Numbered from the stretch's first letter, positions 53,297 to 62,383 are shown. The stretch is DNA of 64,000 nucleotides from JAWXBM01 sp034440115 (GCA_034440115.1 JAWXBM010000011.1:62001-126000), one strand, 5' to 3'. Translations and numbers: made by a program. The notes: generated by a model from the sequence alone, not told the origin.

Positions 53297-54526
53297 ATGG
53301 TAAGGAAGCCGGAAAAATCACTGGTGGTAGGCCTGGATGTAGGTACATCCAAGATCGTTGCCATCGTCGGCGAAATGCAGGCCGATGGTTCGGTTGAAAT
53401 CATCGGTTTGGGTTCGCATCCTTCACGCGGCCTGAAGCGCGGTGTCATCGTCGACATGACCTCCACCGAGCAGGCCATCCAGCGAGCGGTTGAAGAAGCT
53501 GAATTGATGGCGGGTTGTGAAATTCATTCGGTATTCGCCGGGATTTCTGGCAACCACATCCGCAGCCTGAATTCCGATGGCACAGTGGCGATCAAGGACA
53601 AAGAAGTATCTGAAGGCGATGTAGAACGCGTGCTCGATGCCGCTCGTGCAGTGCCGGTCGCTGCAGACCAGAAAATACTGCATGTGCTGCCACAGGAATA
53701 CGTTATCGACAATCAGGACGGTATTCGCCAGCCCATCGGCATGGCCGGAGTTCGCCTGGAAGTTCACGTACATGTGGTTACCGCCGCGCTGAGCGCCACG
53801 CAGAATATCACCAAGTGCGTGGCACGCTGCGGCCTGGTGGTGGATGAGCTGATCATGCAACCGCTGGCCGCCAGCTACGCCGTGCTGACCGATGATGAGA
53901 AAGACCTGGGTGTTTGCCTGGTGGATATCGGCGCTGGCACTACAGATATTGCCGTGTTTACCGATGGCGCCATTCGCCATACCGCCTGCATCCCTATTGC
54001 CGGCGACCAGGTGACCAATGATATTGCCGTGGCTCTGCGCACACCGACGCAACATGCTGAAGACATCAAAATCAAATACGCCTGTGCTCTGGAGCAACTG
54101 GCGCGCAACGACGAGACCATACAGGTGCCCAGTGTGGGTGATCGGACTTCACGGCGTCTGGCGCGGCAGACTCTGGCCCAAGTGGTGGAAGCCCGCTATC
54201 GCGAGCTGTTTTCACTGGTGCTGGCGGAACTGCGTCGCAGTGGCCTGGAAAACATGGTGGCGTCCGGGCTGGTACTGACCGGTGGTGCTTCGCGCATCGA
54301 AGGGGCTGGAGAACTGGCCGAAGAAATTTTTCATATGCCGGTCAGGCTGGCCACGCCGCAGGGTGTGAATGGTTTGTCGGATGTAGTCTCCAACGCCATA
54401 CACGCTACTGGTGTGGGGTTGTTGTTGTATGGCAGCCGGGCGGATTACAGCCGCACGCTGCTCAGTAACAGCGCAGGAGACACGCTAGTGGATCGTATTC
54501 GGAGTTGGTTCCGGGGCGAGTTTTAA
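53297..54526 (+). CDS. ftsA: Cell division protein FtsA
   Basis: Actin-like membrane anchor of FtsZ. 409 residues from the ATG at 53297: VVGLDVGTSKIVAIVGE, GCEIHSVFAGISGNHIRS, VDIGAGTTDIAVFTDGAIRH, GLVLTGGASRIEGAGELAE. The amphipathic C-terminal helix VDRIRSWFRGEF is the membrane anchor. A start at 53264 would lie inside ftsQ. The ftsZ start is 139 bp downstream; that spacer shows no clear promoter. Confidence 0.97.
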   Translation: MVRKPEKSLVVGLDVGTSKIVAIVGEMQADGSVEIIGLGSHPSRGLKRGVIVDMTSTEQAIQRAVEEAELMAGCEIHSVFAGISGNHIRSLNSDGTVAIKDKEVSEGDVERVLDAARAVPVAADQKILHVLPQEYVIDNQDGIRQPIGMAGVRLEVHVHVVTAALSATQNITKCVARCGLVVDELIMQPLAASYAVLTDDEKDLGVCLVDIGAGTTDIAVFTDGAIRHTACIPIAGDQVTNDIAVALRTPTQHAEDIKIKYACALEQLARNDETIQVPSVGDRTSRRLARQTLAQVVEARYRELFSLVLAELRRSGLENMVASGLVLTGGASRIEGAGELAEEIFHMPVRLATPQGVNGLSDVVSNAIHATGVGLLLYGSRADYSRTLLSNSAGDTLVDRIRSWFRGEF

Positions 54527-54665
54527 AAGCAGAGGATCCGCTGCCCCAAGGGCGGAGATTACCCACACAAATCGCAGAAAAGCGGCGGGTACTAACCGGC
54601 AAAACGCAGAAATGCTAACCCTTGGTCAGCGGCAACAATAACGGCGAGCGAGAGGAGAAGTAAAA

Positions 54666-55841
54666 ATGTTTGAAATGGTAGAAAACTACACACCCAATGC
54701 CATGATCAAGGTGATTGGAGTAGGCGGTGGCGGCGGCAACGCCGTGGCACAGATGATCGGTGCCAATATAGAGGGCGTTGAATTCATTGCGGCAAATACC
54801 GATGCGCAGGCTTTGCGCCAGTTCAAGGGCAAAACCATTCTGCAGATCGGCAGCAGCGTCACCAAAGGCCTGGGTGCAGGTGCCAATCCCGAGGTCGGGC
54901 GACAGGCCGCGCTGGAAGACCGTGAACACATCATGGAAATGCTGGCCGGTGCCGATATGGTGTTTATCACCTGTGGTATGGGTGGCGGGACGGGTACTGG
55001 TGCTGCACCTGTCATCGCGCAAGCAGCCAAGGAAATGGGCATATTGACGGTCGCCGTGGTGACCAAGCCTTTCCACTTCGAAGCCAAGCGGCGTATGGCC
55101 ATCGCTGAAAAAGGCATAGAAGAGTTGTCGCAACACGTGGATTCTCTGATCACCATACCCAACTCCAAACTGGCCTCTGTACTGGGCGGCGAAACCCTGT
55201 TGCTGAACGCTTTCAAATCAGCCAATGATGTGCTGCAGGGTGCAGTGCAGGGTATTGCGGAACTGATTACCCGTCCTGGACTGATCAACGTCGATTTTGC
55301 CGATGTGCGCACAGTGATGTCCGAAATGGGTATGGCCATGATGGGTTCTGGCCAGGCTTCAGGTGACGACCGGGCCATAATGGCTGCTCAGGCGGCTATT
55401 GGCAGTCCATTGCTGGAAGACATCAACCTGTCGGGCGCCTGCGGCATCCTGGTGAATATCACGGCTGGCCCCAGCCTGACCATGCGTGAATTTGAAGATG
55501 TTGGCAGTACGGTTGCCGACCTGGCTTCGGATGACGCCACTGTGGTTATCGGTACGGTTATCGATCCGGATATGGGCGATGAGTTGCGGGTCACGGTAGT
55601 TGCGACGGGCTTGGGTGCATCTTTGCGGGCCAAAGCCGTCCAGGAGAAACCGATGCGTCTGGTTGCCAATGGCACTACTGGCCGGGCTGAGGTGGAGCTG
55701 TCCGACTTCGCTTCGCTTGAAAGCATACGTTGCGATCGTGATCGCCGTCTGGCCCAGGCAGAAAATAAGGATCTGTTCGCGCGACAGAAGGATATCGACT
55801 TTCTGGATATCCCTTCATTCCTGCGCAACCAGGCTGATTAG
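54666..55841 (+). CDS. ftsZ: Cell division GTPase FtsZ
   Basis: Tubulin-like GTPase that forms the division ring. 391 residues: IKVIGVGGGGGNAVAQMI, GLGAGANPEVGR, the tubulin signature GGGTGTGAAPV, NVDFADVRTVM, and the conserved C-terminal peptide DIDFLDIPSFLRNQAD that binds FtsA and ZipA. Strong GAGGAG ribosome site 8-10 nt before the ATG. Unlike the upstream genes it does not overlap its neighbour, in keeping with higher separate expression. Confidence 0.98.
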   Translation: MFEMVENYTPNAMIKVIGVGGGGGNAVAQMIGANIEGVEFIAANTDAQALRQFKGKTILQIGSSVTKGLGAGANPEVGRQAALEDREHIMEMLAGADMVFITCGMGGGTGTGAAPVIAQAAKEMGILTVAVVTKPFHFEAKRRMAIAEKGIEELSQHVDSLITIPNSKLASVLGGETLLLNAFKSANDVLQGAVQGIAELITRPGLINVDFADVRTVMSEMGMAMMGSGQASGDDRAIMAAQAAIGSPLLEDINLSGACGILVNITAGPSLTMREFEDVGSTVADLASDDATVVIGTVIDPDMGDELRVTVVATGLGASLRAKAVQEKPMRLVANGTTGRAEVELSDFASLESIRCDRDRRLAQAENKDLFARQKDIDFLDIPSFLRNQAD

Positions 55842-55948
55842 AAGCAGGCAGATCATTGGCAAGCAGATTCAAGGCCGTAAGTCTTGAAGTGCAAGGTGTT
55901 GTAGTGCCCGTGTAGGAGATAAGAATAAGAAAGAGATAATTATAATGT

Positions 55949-55998
55949 TGCGGTAACCAGTCGTTCCTCGCTCGCCACCTGTGCGACTGGTTACCGCA
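55949..55998 (+). terminator. 15-bp hairpin downstream of ftsZ
   Basis: TGCGGTAACCAGTCG (55949-55963) pairs perfectly with CGACTGGTTACCGCA (55984-55998) around a 20-nt loop. There is no U-tract after it. A TATAAT hexamer stands just upstream at 55941-55946 without a -35 partner. It may end the dcw transcript or be part of a structured RNA. Confidence 0.6.
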
Positions 55999-56025
55999 CT
56001 GAGAAATTAATAAATGCTCTGCATA

Positions 56026-56187
56026 AACCCATCCTGGGTTGCTCAGAGCGACACTTCCCTGTGTCGCAGGTACCTCTGAAATTTTCAGGGGTTTCTGGAG
56101 ACAATCCTGATTTGGCTACTGTTACAGAATCACCTAAAACTCGCGCTTTGTTACAAGGGTGTTAATTTGTTGTTAAAAAACAACAAA
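56026..56187 (+). other. Series of four hairpins in the ftsZ-lpxC spacer
   Basis: AACCCA/TGGGTT (56026-56040), GCGACAC/GTGTCGC (56048-56067), an 8-bp stem around CTCTGAAA/TTTCAGGG (56073-56091) and TTTGTTGTT/AACAACAAA (56166-56187). Together with the 55949-55998 hairpin they fill most of the 434-bp spacer 55842-56275. No ORF of substance is present. Confidence 0.5.
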
Positions 56188-56214
56188 ATGTGGTGCAAAT
56201 GCCGCTTTTTCGCT

Positions 56215-56242
56215 TTGTGACGCCCAAGTGCTGTGCTAGTAT
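56215..56242 (+). promoter_or_regulatory. Predicted lpxC promoter
   Basis: TTGTGA (56215-56220), a 16-nt spacer and TAGTAT (56237-56242), with TGTGC just upstream of the -10. The ribosome site AGGAG is at 56263-56267, 8 nt before the lpxC ATG. Confidence 0.6.
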
Positions 56243-56275
56243 GCGCTGCAATTCCGGGCACGAGGAGTCCAGATA

Positions 56276-57187
56276 ATGATAAAACAACGAACCCTCAAGA
56301 ACGTTATTCGAGCAACCGGTGTGGGTATCCACACGGGCCAAAAAGTATTCATGACGTTGCGGCCTGCCGCAGTGAACACCGGCATTGTTTTCCGCCGTAT
56401 CGATCTGGATCCTGTTGTTGAAGTGCCAGCTTTCGCTACCTATGTGGGCGATACCAGCATGAATACCACGCTGGAAAGTAATGGCGTTCGGGTCTCAACG
56501 GTAGAACACTTGATGTCGGCTTTTGCCGGGCTGGGTATTGATAACGCCTATGTGGATCTGAGTAATGCCGAAGTCCCCATCATGGACGGTAGCGCGGGAC
56601 CTTTTGTTTTCCTGATCCAATCTGCTGGCATTGAAGAACAATCTGCCGCCAAGCGTTTTATTCGTATCCTGCAGTCGGTCGAGGTTCGCAAGGACGACAA
56701 ATGGGCTCGCTTTGATCCGCATGATGGTTTCAGGGTGTCGTTCAAGATTGAATTCAATCATCCGGTTTTCAAATCCCACCAGTCGTTTGCCGCAGTCGAT
56801 TTTTCCACCACTTCCTATCTCAAGGAAATTGCCCGGGCCCGCACCTTTGGCTTTATGCGCGATATCGAAATGCTGCGCGAACGCAACCTGGTGTTGGGCG
56901 GTAGCATGGATAATGCGGTGGTGCTGGATGACTACCGTGTTCTGAATGAAGATGGGTTGCGGTATGAAGATGAATTCGTCAAGCACAAGGTGCTGGATGC
57001 CATCGGAGATTTGTATCTGCTGGGGCATGGTTTGATCGGCTCATTTGCCGGCTATAAGTCTGGTCATGAACTGAATAATATGCTGCTGTGTGAGATGTTG
57101 GCACGGCCAGCCTCATGGGAAGAAGTGACTTTTGATGAGCAGGAAAGTTTACCGGTGTCTTATGCGCACCCGGTGGAGGCGACCTGA
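56276..57187 (+). CDS. lpxC: UDP-3-O-acyl-N-acetylglucosamine deacetylase LpxC
   Basis: Zinc amidase making the committed step of lipid A synthesis. 303 residues: RTLKNVIRATGVGIHTGQKV; TVEHLMSAFAGLGIDN with the first zinc histidine; HKVLDAIGDLYLLGHGLIG with the other His and Asp; and FAGYKSGHELNN. In E. coli it is degraded by FtsH; the C-terminal tail here (PVSYAHPVEAT) ends in a non-polar AT, so similar turnover is possible but unproven. Confidence 0.97.
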   Translation: MIKQRTLKNVIRATGVGIHTGQKVFMTLRPAAVNTGIVFRRIDLDPVVEVPAFATYVGDTSMNTTLESNGVRVSTVEHLMSAFAGLGIDNAYVDLSNAEVPIMDGSAGPFVFLIQSAGIEEQSAAKRFIRILQSVEVRKDDKWARFDPHDGFRVSFKIEFNHPVFKSHQSFAAVDFSTTSYLKEIARARTFGFMRDIEMLRERNLVLGGSMDNAVVLDDYRVLNEDGLRYEDEFVKHKVLDAIGDLYLLGHGLIGSFAGYKSGHELNNMLLCEMLARPASWEEVTFDEQESLPVSYAHPVEAT

Positions 57188-57203
57188 CGTAACTGTAACT
57201 ACA

Positions 57204-57257
57204 CCGTCATCCCGGACAGCGCGAAGCGCGGGATTCCGGATCAAGCCCGGAATGACG
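57204..57257. repeat. Dispersed palindromic repeat (CCGTCATCCCGG type)
   Basis: CCGTCATCCCGGA at 57204-57216 faces its near-complement CCCGGAATGACGG at 57245-57257 around AGCGCGAAGCGCG and a GGATTCCGGATC core. It lies between lpxC and the convergent dciA and may end both transcripts. Same family as 61493-61577. Confidence 0.8.
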
Positions 57258-57272
57258 GAGAGCAGCCGCCCA

Positions 57273-57704
57273 TCAGCGCTTTGTGCTCTTGGTAAGCTGG
57301 TTGATCAAATCCGCAGCTTCACGTGCTGCAGACGATGGTTCGCGGCGGGTTTTAGGTTTCGCTGGCAATTTTTGCAGCGGAGCAACACGAATTTCAATGT
57401 CGTGTACTTGGTGTACACCTGAAGAATGAAGAAATTCCAGCATTTCAGGCACTTGCAGTTTCAATCGGGTAGCCAGAGAAGCGCTTGGAGTAATCAGGAT
57501 CAAGTGATCCTGACGCAAATTGGCAACCTGGAACCGGGAAGCCAGATCCGGGCTTTTAAAGCCGGATAACAGGGAATCCAACTGTGCCAGAACTCTGGCA
57601 TGGGCATAGAAAGCCCCAAGGTTCTTGTTGGAATTATTCCCGGAATCGGAGATCAGTTCTCCTGCTCTGGAAGGGCTTCCTCGCGAATGCGGAGATTGAG
57701 ACAT
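57273..57704 (-). CDS. dciA: DUF721 protein, probable DnaB helicase loader DciA
   Basis: DciA is the ancestral bacterial loader or operator of the replicative helicase, in bacteria lacking DnaC. 143 residues: an N-terminal variable part, then a DUF721 core (LAQLDSLLSGFKSPDLASRFQVANLRQ and DHLILITPSASLATRLKLQVPEMLEFLHSSG). The C-terminal part is Lys/Arg/Pro rich. Its place between lpxC and an M23 peptidase before secA matches the known location in pseudomonads. The ATG has no visible Shine-Dalgarno and stands two bases from the divergent peptidase ATG. Confidence 0.83.
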   Translation of the reverse strand: MSQSPHSRGSPSRAGELISDSGNNSNKNLGAFYAHARVLAQLDSLLSGFKSPDLASRFQVANLRQDHLILITPSASLATRLKLQVPEMLEFLHSSGVHQVHDIEIRVAPLQKLPAKPKTRREPSSAAREAADLINQLTKSTKR

Positions 57705-57706
57705 AT

Positions 57707-58639
57707 ATGAAGGTTACTGCAGTCCCAGCCCCTAACGCCAGGCATCAGGCGTTTAACCTCTTCCGCAGCAACCGCAAGTTTATTGTTTGCCTGCTCAGCA
57801 TTAATCTTTTAATCGCGATGTCCATCAGCTTTGTGGCAGGGCGAAAATCGATCACAGTTCCAGCCGAATTTGCTCAGGCGCAGGCGGAATTAAACATTAC
57901 CATCCTTCAGCAACAGGGCGCCATTGATCGCATGTTGCGCGACAATCGCAGCAATACCAATGCACTTTCTGCACGCTTGGCGGAGTTGCAGGCGGCATCA
58001 ACGAGAATAGATGCACTCGGCGAACGGCTGGCCCAGATGGGCCAGTTGTCACTGGATGAATTCGACTTCAACCAGCCTCCGCCCATTGGCGGACCCGAAG
58101 CTGACGCGAGCAAAGCGTTGCAAAACTCTGAGAATGAATTGTTGCTGGCGGCGAGTACCTTGGGTGAGAAATTGCGCCATCAGGCTTCGCAAATGGACGC
58201 CCTGCAGTATCTGATGATGAACCGGCAGTTTGAAAGCGATATAACGCCGACCGGTTGGCCGGTCAAGAACGGCTGGATCTCCTCCGGTTACGGTGAACGC
58301 ACTGATCCTTATTCGGGTGAACGTACCCATCACGATGGTCTGGATTTTGTGGGCAAGAGAGGCAGCGATGTACTGAGCGTTGCCAATGGTGTGGTGGTTT
58401 GGGCCGGCAATCGGAATGGCTACGGCAAAACCGTAGAAATCGATCACGGCAACGGCTATCAAACACTTTATGCGCACAACGACAGCCTGGTCGTACAGCC
58501 AGGAGATTCCATCAAGGCGGGCCAGGTGATTGCCAAATTGGGCAGTTCGGGCCGGGCCCAGGCACCCCATGTTCATTTTGAGGTTCTGCAGAACGGCAAC
58601 ACGGTCAATCCTTCGCGCTATGTCAGTAATTTACGCTGA
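57707..58639 (+). CDS. M23 (LytM-type) peptidoglycan peptidase, membrane-anchored
   Basis: Zinc metallopeptidase or LytM-like regulator of envelope hydrolases. 310 residues from ATG 57707: an N-terminal transmembrane helix (FIVCLLSINLLIAMSISFVAG), a coiled-coil periplasmic stem, then an M23 domain with GYGERTDPYSGERTHHDGLDF, whose His and Asp are zinc ligands, and HVHFEVLQNGNTVNP with the HxH ligands. All catalytic residues are present, so it should be active. An earlier start at 57584 lies across dciA and lacks family sequence. GGAG is 12 nt before the ATG. Confidence 0.92.
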   Translation: MKVTAVPAPNARHQAFNLFRSNRKFIVCLLSINLLIAMSISFVAGRKSITVPAEFAQAQAELNITILQQQGAIDRMLRDNRSNTNALSARLAELQAASTRIDALGERLAQMGQLSLDEFDFNQPPPIGGPEADASKALQNSENELLLAASTLGEKLRHQASQMDALQYLMMNRQFESDITPTGWPVKNGWISSGYGERTDPYSGERTHHDGLDFVGKRGSDVLSVANGVVVWAGNRNGYGKTVEIDHGNGYQTLYAHNDSLVVQPGDSIKAGQVIAKLGSSGRAQAPHVHFEVLQNGNTVNPSRYVSNLR

Positions 58640-58768
58640 GCCTTGCTGGTCTGAATCACTCCCGTTAACAGGCCCTGGTTTGATTTTCCGCTTGCAAGAG
58701 CCCGTTTGTGCCCCCACATGACGCGTAAGCTCAATCCAATTCCTGGCCCATTCCAGAACTGAACCCTC

Positions 58769-61489
58769 ATGCTCAATACCCTGTTTACAAAATTCCTTGG
58801 CAGTCGCAATGATCGACTGGTCAAAAAGATGCAAAAATCGGTGCAACAGATCAATGATCTGGAGCCCGCTATGCAGGCCTTGTCCGACGCAGAACTCAAG
58901 GCCTTGACAACGCAGTTGCGTCAGCGGCATAGCGATGGCGAAGGCCTGGAGAAATTGTTACCTGAAGCTTTTGCTGCAGTGCGCGAAGCATCGCAGCGCA
59001 GTCTCGGTTTGAGGCATTTCGATGTCCAACTGATCGGCGGCATGGTGCTGCACCGCGGCATGATTTCAGAAATGAAGACCGGTGAGGGTAAAACCCTGAT
59101 GGCCACCCTGGCGGTTTATCTCAATTCGCTTACCGGCCGGGGCGTTCACGTTGTTACCGTGAACGATTATCTGGCACGGCGCGATGCTGACTGGATGCGG
59201 CCGGTATACGAAGCTCTGGGTATGACTGTAGGTGTGGTGGTGCCCGGAATGGCTCCACCCGATAAACGCGAGGCGTATGCCCTTGATGTGGTCTATGCGA
59301 CCAACAATGAGCTGGGTTTTGATTACCTGCGTGACAATATGGCCTTCTCCGCTGAGCAGAAGGTTCAGCGTGATCGTTACTTTGCCATCGTCGATGAAGT
59401 GGATTCCATTCTGATTGATGAAGCCCGTACGCCGCTGATCATTTCCGGGCCGGCCGAAGAATCGCCGCAGCTTTACGTGCGCATCAATCAATTGATAGCC
59501 AATCTTTCCAAGGCTGAGCCAGCAGTTGACGACAACAGCGAGCCCGGCCCCGGTGACTTCACCATCGATGAGAAGCAGAAACAGGTCTACCTCACCGAAG
59601 ATGGCATGGGCCATGTTGAGAAGTTGATGGTGAAATCGGGTTTGCTGCAGGAAGAAGACAGCCTGTACAACGCGCAAAACCTGAACCTGGTGCATCATTT
59701 GAATGCGGCCTTGCGGGCACATCATCTGTTCAACAAGGATGTGGATTACATAATCAAGGACGGTGAAGTCGTTATTGTTGATGAATTCACCGGTCGTACC
59801 CTGGCCGGGCGGCGCTGGTCGGAAGGCTTGCACCAGGCCATAGAAGCGAAAGAAGGGGTGCCGATACAACGCGACAACCAGACACTCGCGTCTATTACTT
59901 TCCAGAACTATTTCCGCTTGTATGAAAAGCTTGCTGGTATGACCGGTACCGCGGATACCGAAGCCTATGAGTTCCAGTCTATCTATGGCCTGGAAGTGGT
60001 GGTGATTCCCACCCATATGCCGATGATTCGGGAAGACAAGGACGACCTGGTTTTCCTCAAAGTGGAGGCCAAGTGGGGCGCTATCATTGACGATATCCGT
60101 GATTGCGTGGAACGCGGTCAACCGGTATTGGTAGGCACCACATCAATCGAGACCTCCGAACTGATCTCGAAGAAATTACACAAGCAAAACGTCAAACATG
60201 AAGTGCTGAATGCCAAGCAACATGAACGCGAAGCTCATATCGTGGCTCAGGCGGGGCGACCGAACGCGGTGACCATCGCCACCAATATGGCTGGCCGGGG
60301 AACGGACATCGTGTTGGGTGGCAGTTTGCAGGTTGAATTGGCTGAGCTGGGCGAATCGCCTTATCCATCAAAAGCAGAGAACATCAAGGCGGAGTGGCGC
60401 AAGCGTCATGAGGAAGTCTTGCAGTCGGGTGGTTTGCATATCATTGGCACCGAACGACATGAGTCGCGGCGTATCGATAATCAGTTGCGTGGTCGTTCCG
60501 GCCGCCAGGGTGACCCAGGCTCATCGCGTTTCTACCTGTCCCTGGAAGACAGCCTGATGCGCATTTTTGCTTCGGATCGCATGTCCAGCATGATGCAGCG
60601 TTTCGGCATGAAGGAAGATGAAGCCATCGAAGCTGGCATGCTGAATCGAGCGATTGAAAATGCCCAGCGCAAGGTTGAAGCGCATAACTTCGATGTGCGT
60701 AAACATCTGCTGGATTACGATGATGTGGCCAACGATCAGCGTCGGGTGATCTATGGCCAGCGCAATGAACTGATGGAAGCCAGCGAAATTGGCGACGAAG
60801 TAGCCGAAATGATGACTGAGGTATTCGCTGAAATTATCGATCAATATGTGCCACCTGGCAGTATTGACGAGCAATGGGATTTGCCCGGGCTGGAAAAAGT
60901 TGTAGAAGGCGAGTTCGGCATCGACCTGCCGGTCGGGCAGTGGCTGGAAGAAGACGCAGAGATGCACGAAGCGGTTTTGCGTGAGCGCATTCTGGATCAG
61001 GTCGCAGCGCATTTCCGCGCCAAGGAAAAGCAGACTGGCCCTGAAGTGATGCGTCATTTCGAAAAAGCACTGATGCTGAATGTTTTGGACCAGCAATGGA
61101 AAGATCATTTGGCACGCATGGACTATTTGCGCCAGGGCATTGGACTGCGCGGTTACGCCCAGAAGCAGCCTATGCAGGAATACAAGCGCGAATCGTTCGA
61201 GATGTTCACAGAATTACTGAACAACATGAAACACGAGGTGGTGCGCATCCTGGCCCGTGTGCAGGTCAAGGCTGAGGAAGACGTGGCTGCTGTAGAGCGG
61301 CAGAAGCGCAGTGAACAGAACCTTCAGTTCCGGCACGATGAAGCCAATGCGGCTGCGGCACCGCCCGCCCGGCCAGGAGTTGAGGTGCCGGATACCTATG
61401 TGCGGGAAGGCCGCAAAGTAGGTCGTAACGAACTTTGCCCCTGTGGTTCAGGGCAAAAGTACAAGCAGTGCCACGGTAAGCTGAACTAA
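58769..61489 (+). CDS. secA: Preprotein translocase ATPase SecA
   Basis: Motor that drives proteins through SecYEG, including the precursors exported here. 906 residues: MKTGEGKTLMATLAVYLN as Walker A, VDEVDSILIDEARTPLIISGP with DEVD, ATNMAGRGTDIVLGG and RRIDNQLRGRSGRQGDPGSSRFYLS. The C-terminus is a zinc-binding NELCPCGSGQKYKQCHG motif used for SecB and lipid contact. No secM or comparable arrest peptide lies upstream; the peptidase gene takes that place. The Shine-Dalgarno is weak. Confidence 0.98.
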   Translation: MLNTLFTKFLGSRNDRLVKKMQKSVQQINDLEPAMQALSDAELKALTTQLRQRHSDGEGLEKLLPEAFAAVREASQRSLGLRHFDVQLIGGMVLHRGMISEMKTGEGKTLMATLAVYLNSLTGRGVHVVTVNDYLARRDADWMRPVYEALGMTVGVVVPGMAPPDKREAYALDVVYATNNELGFDYLRDNMAFSAEQKVQRDRYFAIVDEVDSILIDEARTPLIISGPAEESPQLYVRINQLIANLSKAEPAVDDNSEPGPGDFTIDEKQKQVYLTEDGMGHVEKLMVKSGLLQEEDSLYNAQNLNLVHHLNAALRAHHLFNKDVDYIIKDGEVVIVDEFTGRTLAGRRWSEGLHQAIEAKEGVPIQRDNQTLASITFQNYFRLYEKLAGMTGTADTEAYEFQSIYGLEVVVIPTHMPMIREDKDDLVFLKVEAKWGAIIDDIRDCVERGQPVLVGTTSIETSELISKKLHKQNVKHEVLNAKQHEREAHIVAQAGRPNAVTIATNMAGRGTDIVLGGSLQVELAELGESPYPSKAENIKAEWRKRHEEVLQSGGLHIIGTERHESRRIDNQLRGRSGRQGDPGSSRFYLSLEDSLMRIFASDRMSSMMQRFGMKEDEAIEAGMLNRAIENAQRKVEAHNFDVRKHLLDYDDVANDQRRVIYGQRNELMEASEIGDEVAEMMTEVFAEIIDQYVPPGSIDEQWDLPGLEKVVEGEFGIDLPVGQWLEEDAEMHEAVLRERILDQVAAHFRAKEKQTGPEVMRHFEKALMLNVLDQQWKDHLARMDYLRQGIGLRGYAQKQPMQEYKRESFEMFTELLNNMKHEVVRILARVQVKAEEDVAAVERQKRSEQNLQFRHDEANAAAAPPARPGVEVPDTYVREGRKVGRNELCPCGSGQKYKQCHGKLN

Positions 61490-61492
61490 CTT

Positions 61493-61674
61493 CCGTCATC
61501 CCGGAAAGCGCGCAGCGCGTGATCCGGGATCCATCACCGATAAAACCCTGGATTCCGGATCAAGTCCGGAATGACGGAGGGAAAGTCCGGAATGACGGAG
61601 GGAAAGTCCGGAATGACGGAGGGAAAGTCCGGAATGACGGAGGGAATGGTCAAGCCCGGCATGACGCCTCGCGA
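61493..61674. repeat. Palindromic repeat plus 21-bp tandem repeats after secA
   Basis: A 13-bp inverted pair (CCGTCATCCCGGA 61493-61505, TCCGGAATGACGG 61565-61577, one mismatch) starts four bases after secA. The right end is then repeated: GTCCGGAATGACGGAGGGAAA at 61564, 61585, 61606 and 61627, a 21-bp period. A 25-bp segment at 61650-61674 recurs at 62501-62525 (22 of 25 identical). Confidence 0.88.
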
Positions 61675-61826
61675 CCCAATCAGGCACGCCTATTGCTGAG
61701 TTGAATAGGGGTTCAGAAACTGTCGCCCTCATAACAGCTTTTTGTCCACTTCGCTTAATTCAGCCTCTACACAAACGGCATCCCAACCGTGCTGCCGATA
61801 AGCCATCGTCTTTCCCAGTGAGGGGC

Positions 61827-61864
61827 TTGAAGTGATCACATTTATATGTACAATATCACGTACA
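61827..61864 (+). promoter_or_regulatory. Predicted yefM-yoeB promoter and operator
   Basis: TTGAAG (61827-61832), 16-nt spacer, TACAAT (61849-61854). The inverted pair TGTAC (61847-61851) and GTACA (61860-61864) overlaps the -10, as expected for YefM autorepression. AAGGAG (61868-61873) precedes the ATG. Confidence 0.7.
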
Positions 61865-61880
61865 AATAAGGAGCGACGTT

Positions 61881-62132
61881 ATGGACGCAATTACCTATTC
61901 TGCTGCGCGAGCTAAACTTGCCGATACCATGGACAGAGTATGCGATGACCATGAAGCCATTATCATTACCCGAAGCGGACAGCGGGCGGTCGTTATGATG
62001 TCGCTCGATGATTTCAAGGCTTTGGAAGAAACCTCTTATTTACTGCGAAGCCCAAAAAATGCTCGCCGATTGCTTGAATCAATTGCGAGTCTGGAAGCTG
62101 GCAAGGGTAAAGAGCGAAAATTGGCTGAATGA
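61881..62132 (+). CDS. yefM: Antitoxin of the YefM/Phd family
   Basis: DNA-binding antitoxin that neutralises the adjacent YoeB-type toxin and represses the operon. 83 residues: MDAITYSAARAKLADTMDRVCDDHEAIIITR at the start and AVVMMSLDDFKALEETSYLL, the family core. Strong Shine-Dalgarno, 7 nt from ATG. The stop overlaps the toxin start by four bases, giving coupled translation. Confidence 0.93.
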   Translation: MDAITYSAARAKLADTMDRVCDDHEAIIITRSGQRAVVMMSLDDFKALEETSYLLRSPKNARRLLESIASLEAGKGKERKLAE

Positions 62133-62383
62133 AACTCATATTTTCCGAGCAGGCTTGGGACGATTATTTGTACTGGCAAAAAGCAGATAAAAAACTGTTA
62201 GAACGAATTAACACGCTGATTAAGGCTATTTCAAGATCACCATTCGCAGGTCTCGGTAAGCCAGAACCACTAAAGAACGCACTGTCAGGTTATTGGTCGC
62301 GGCGAATTAATGATGAACACCGAATTGTGTACAAAGTGTCAGATGACTCTCTGCTGATTGCCCAGCTACGCTTTCACTACTAG
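62129..62383 (+). CDS. yoeB: Toxin of the YoeB/Txe family
   Basis: Ribosome-dependent mRNA endonuclease blocking translation initiation when free of YefM. 84 residues, the family's length: LIFSEQAWDDYLYWQKADKKLLERINTL, then GKPEPLKNALSGYWSRRINDEHRIVYKV and the terminal FHY with the catalytic histidine. All expected catalytic residues (Glu, Arg, His) are visible. Coupled to yefM by ATGA. Confidence 0.94.
   Translation: MKLIFSEQAWDDYLYWQKADKKLLERINTLIKAISRSPFAGLGKPEPLKNALSGYWSRRINDEHRIVYKVSDDSLLIAQLRFHY

Noticed and set aside
40344..55841. Possible tRNA genes in the dcw region
   Set aside because: No tRNA-like cloverleaf with the T-loop GGTTCRANYCC was recognised anywhere in the window.
61496..61732. 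Minus-strand frame with repeated LSLRHSG peptides after secA
   Set aside because: It is the 21-bp tandem repeat in translation, without a family or ribosome site.
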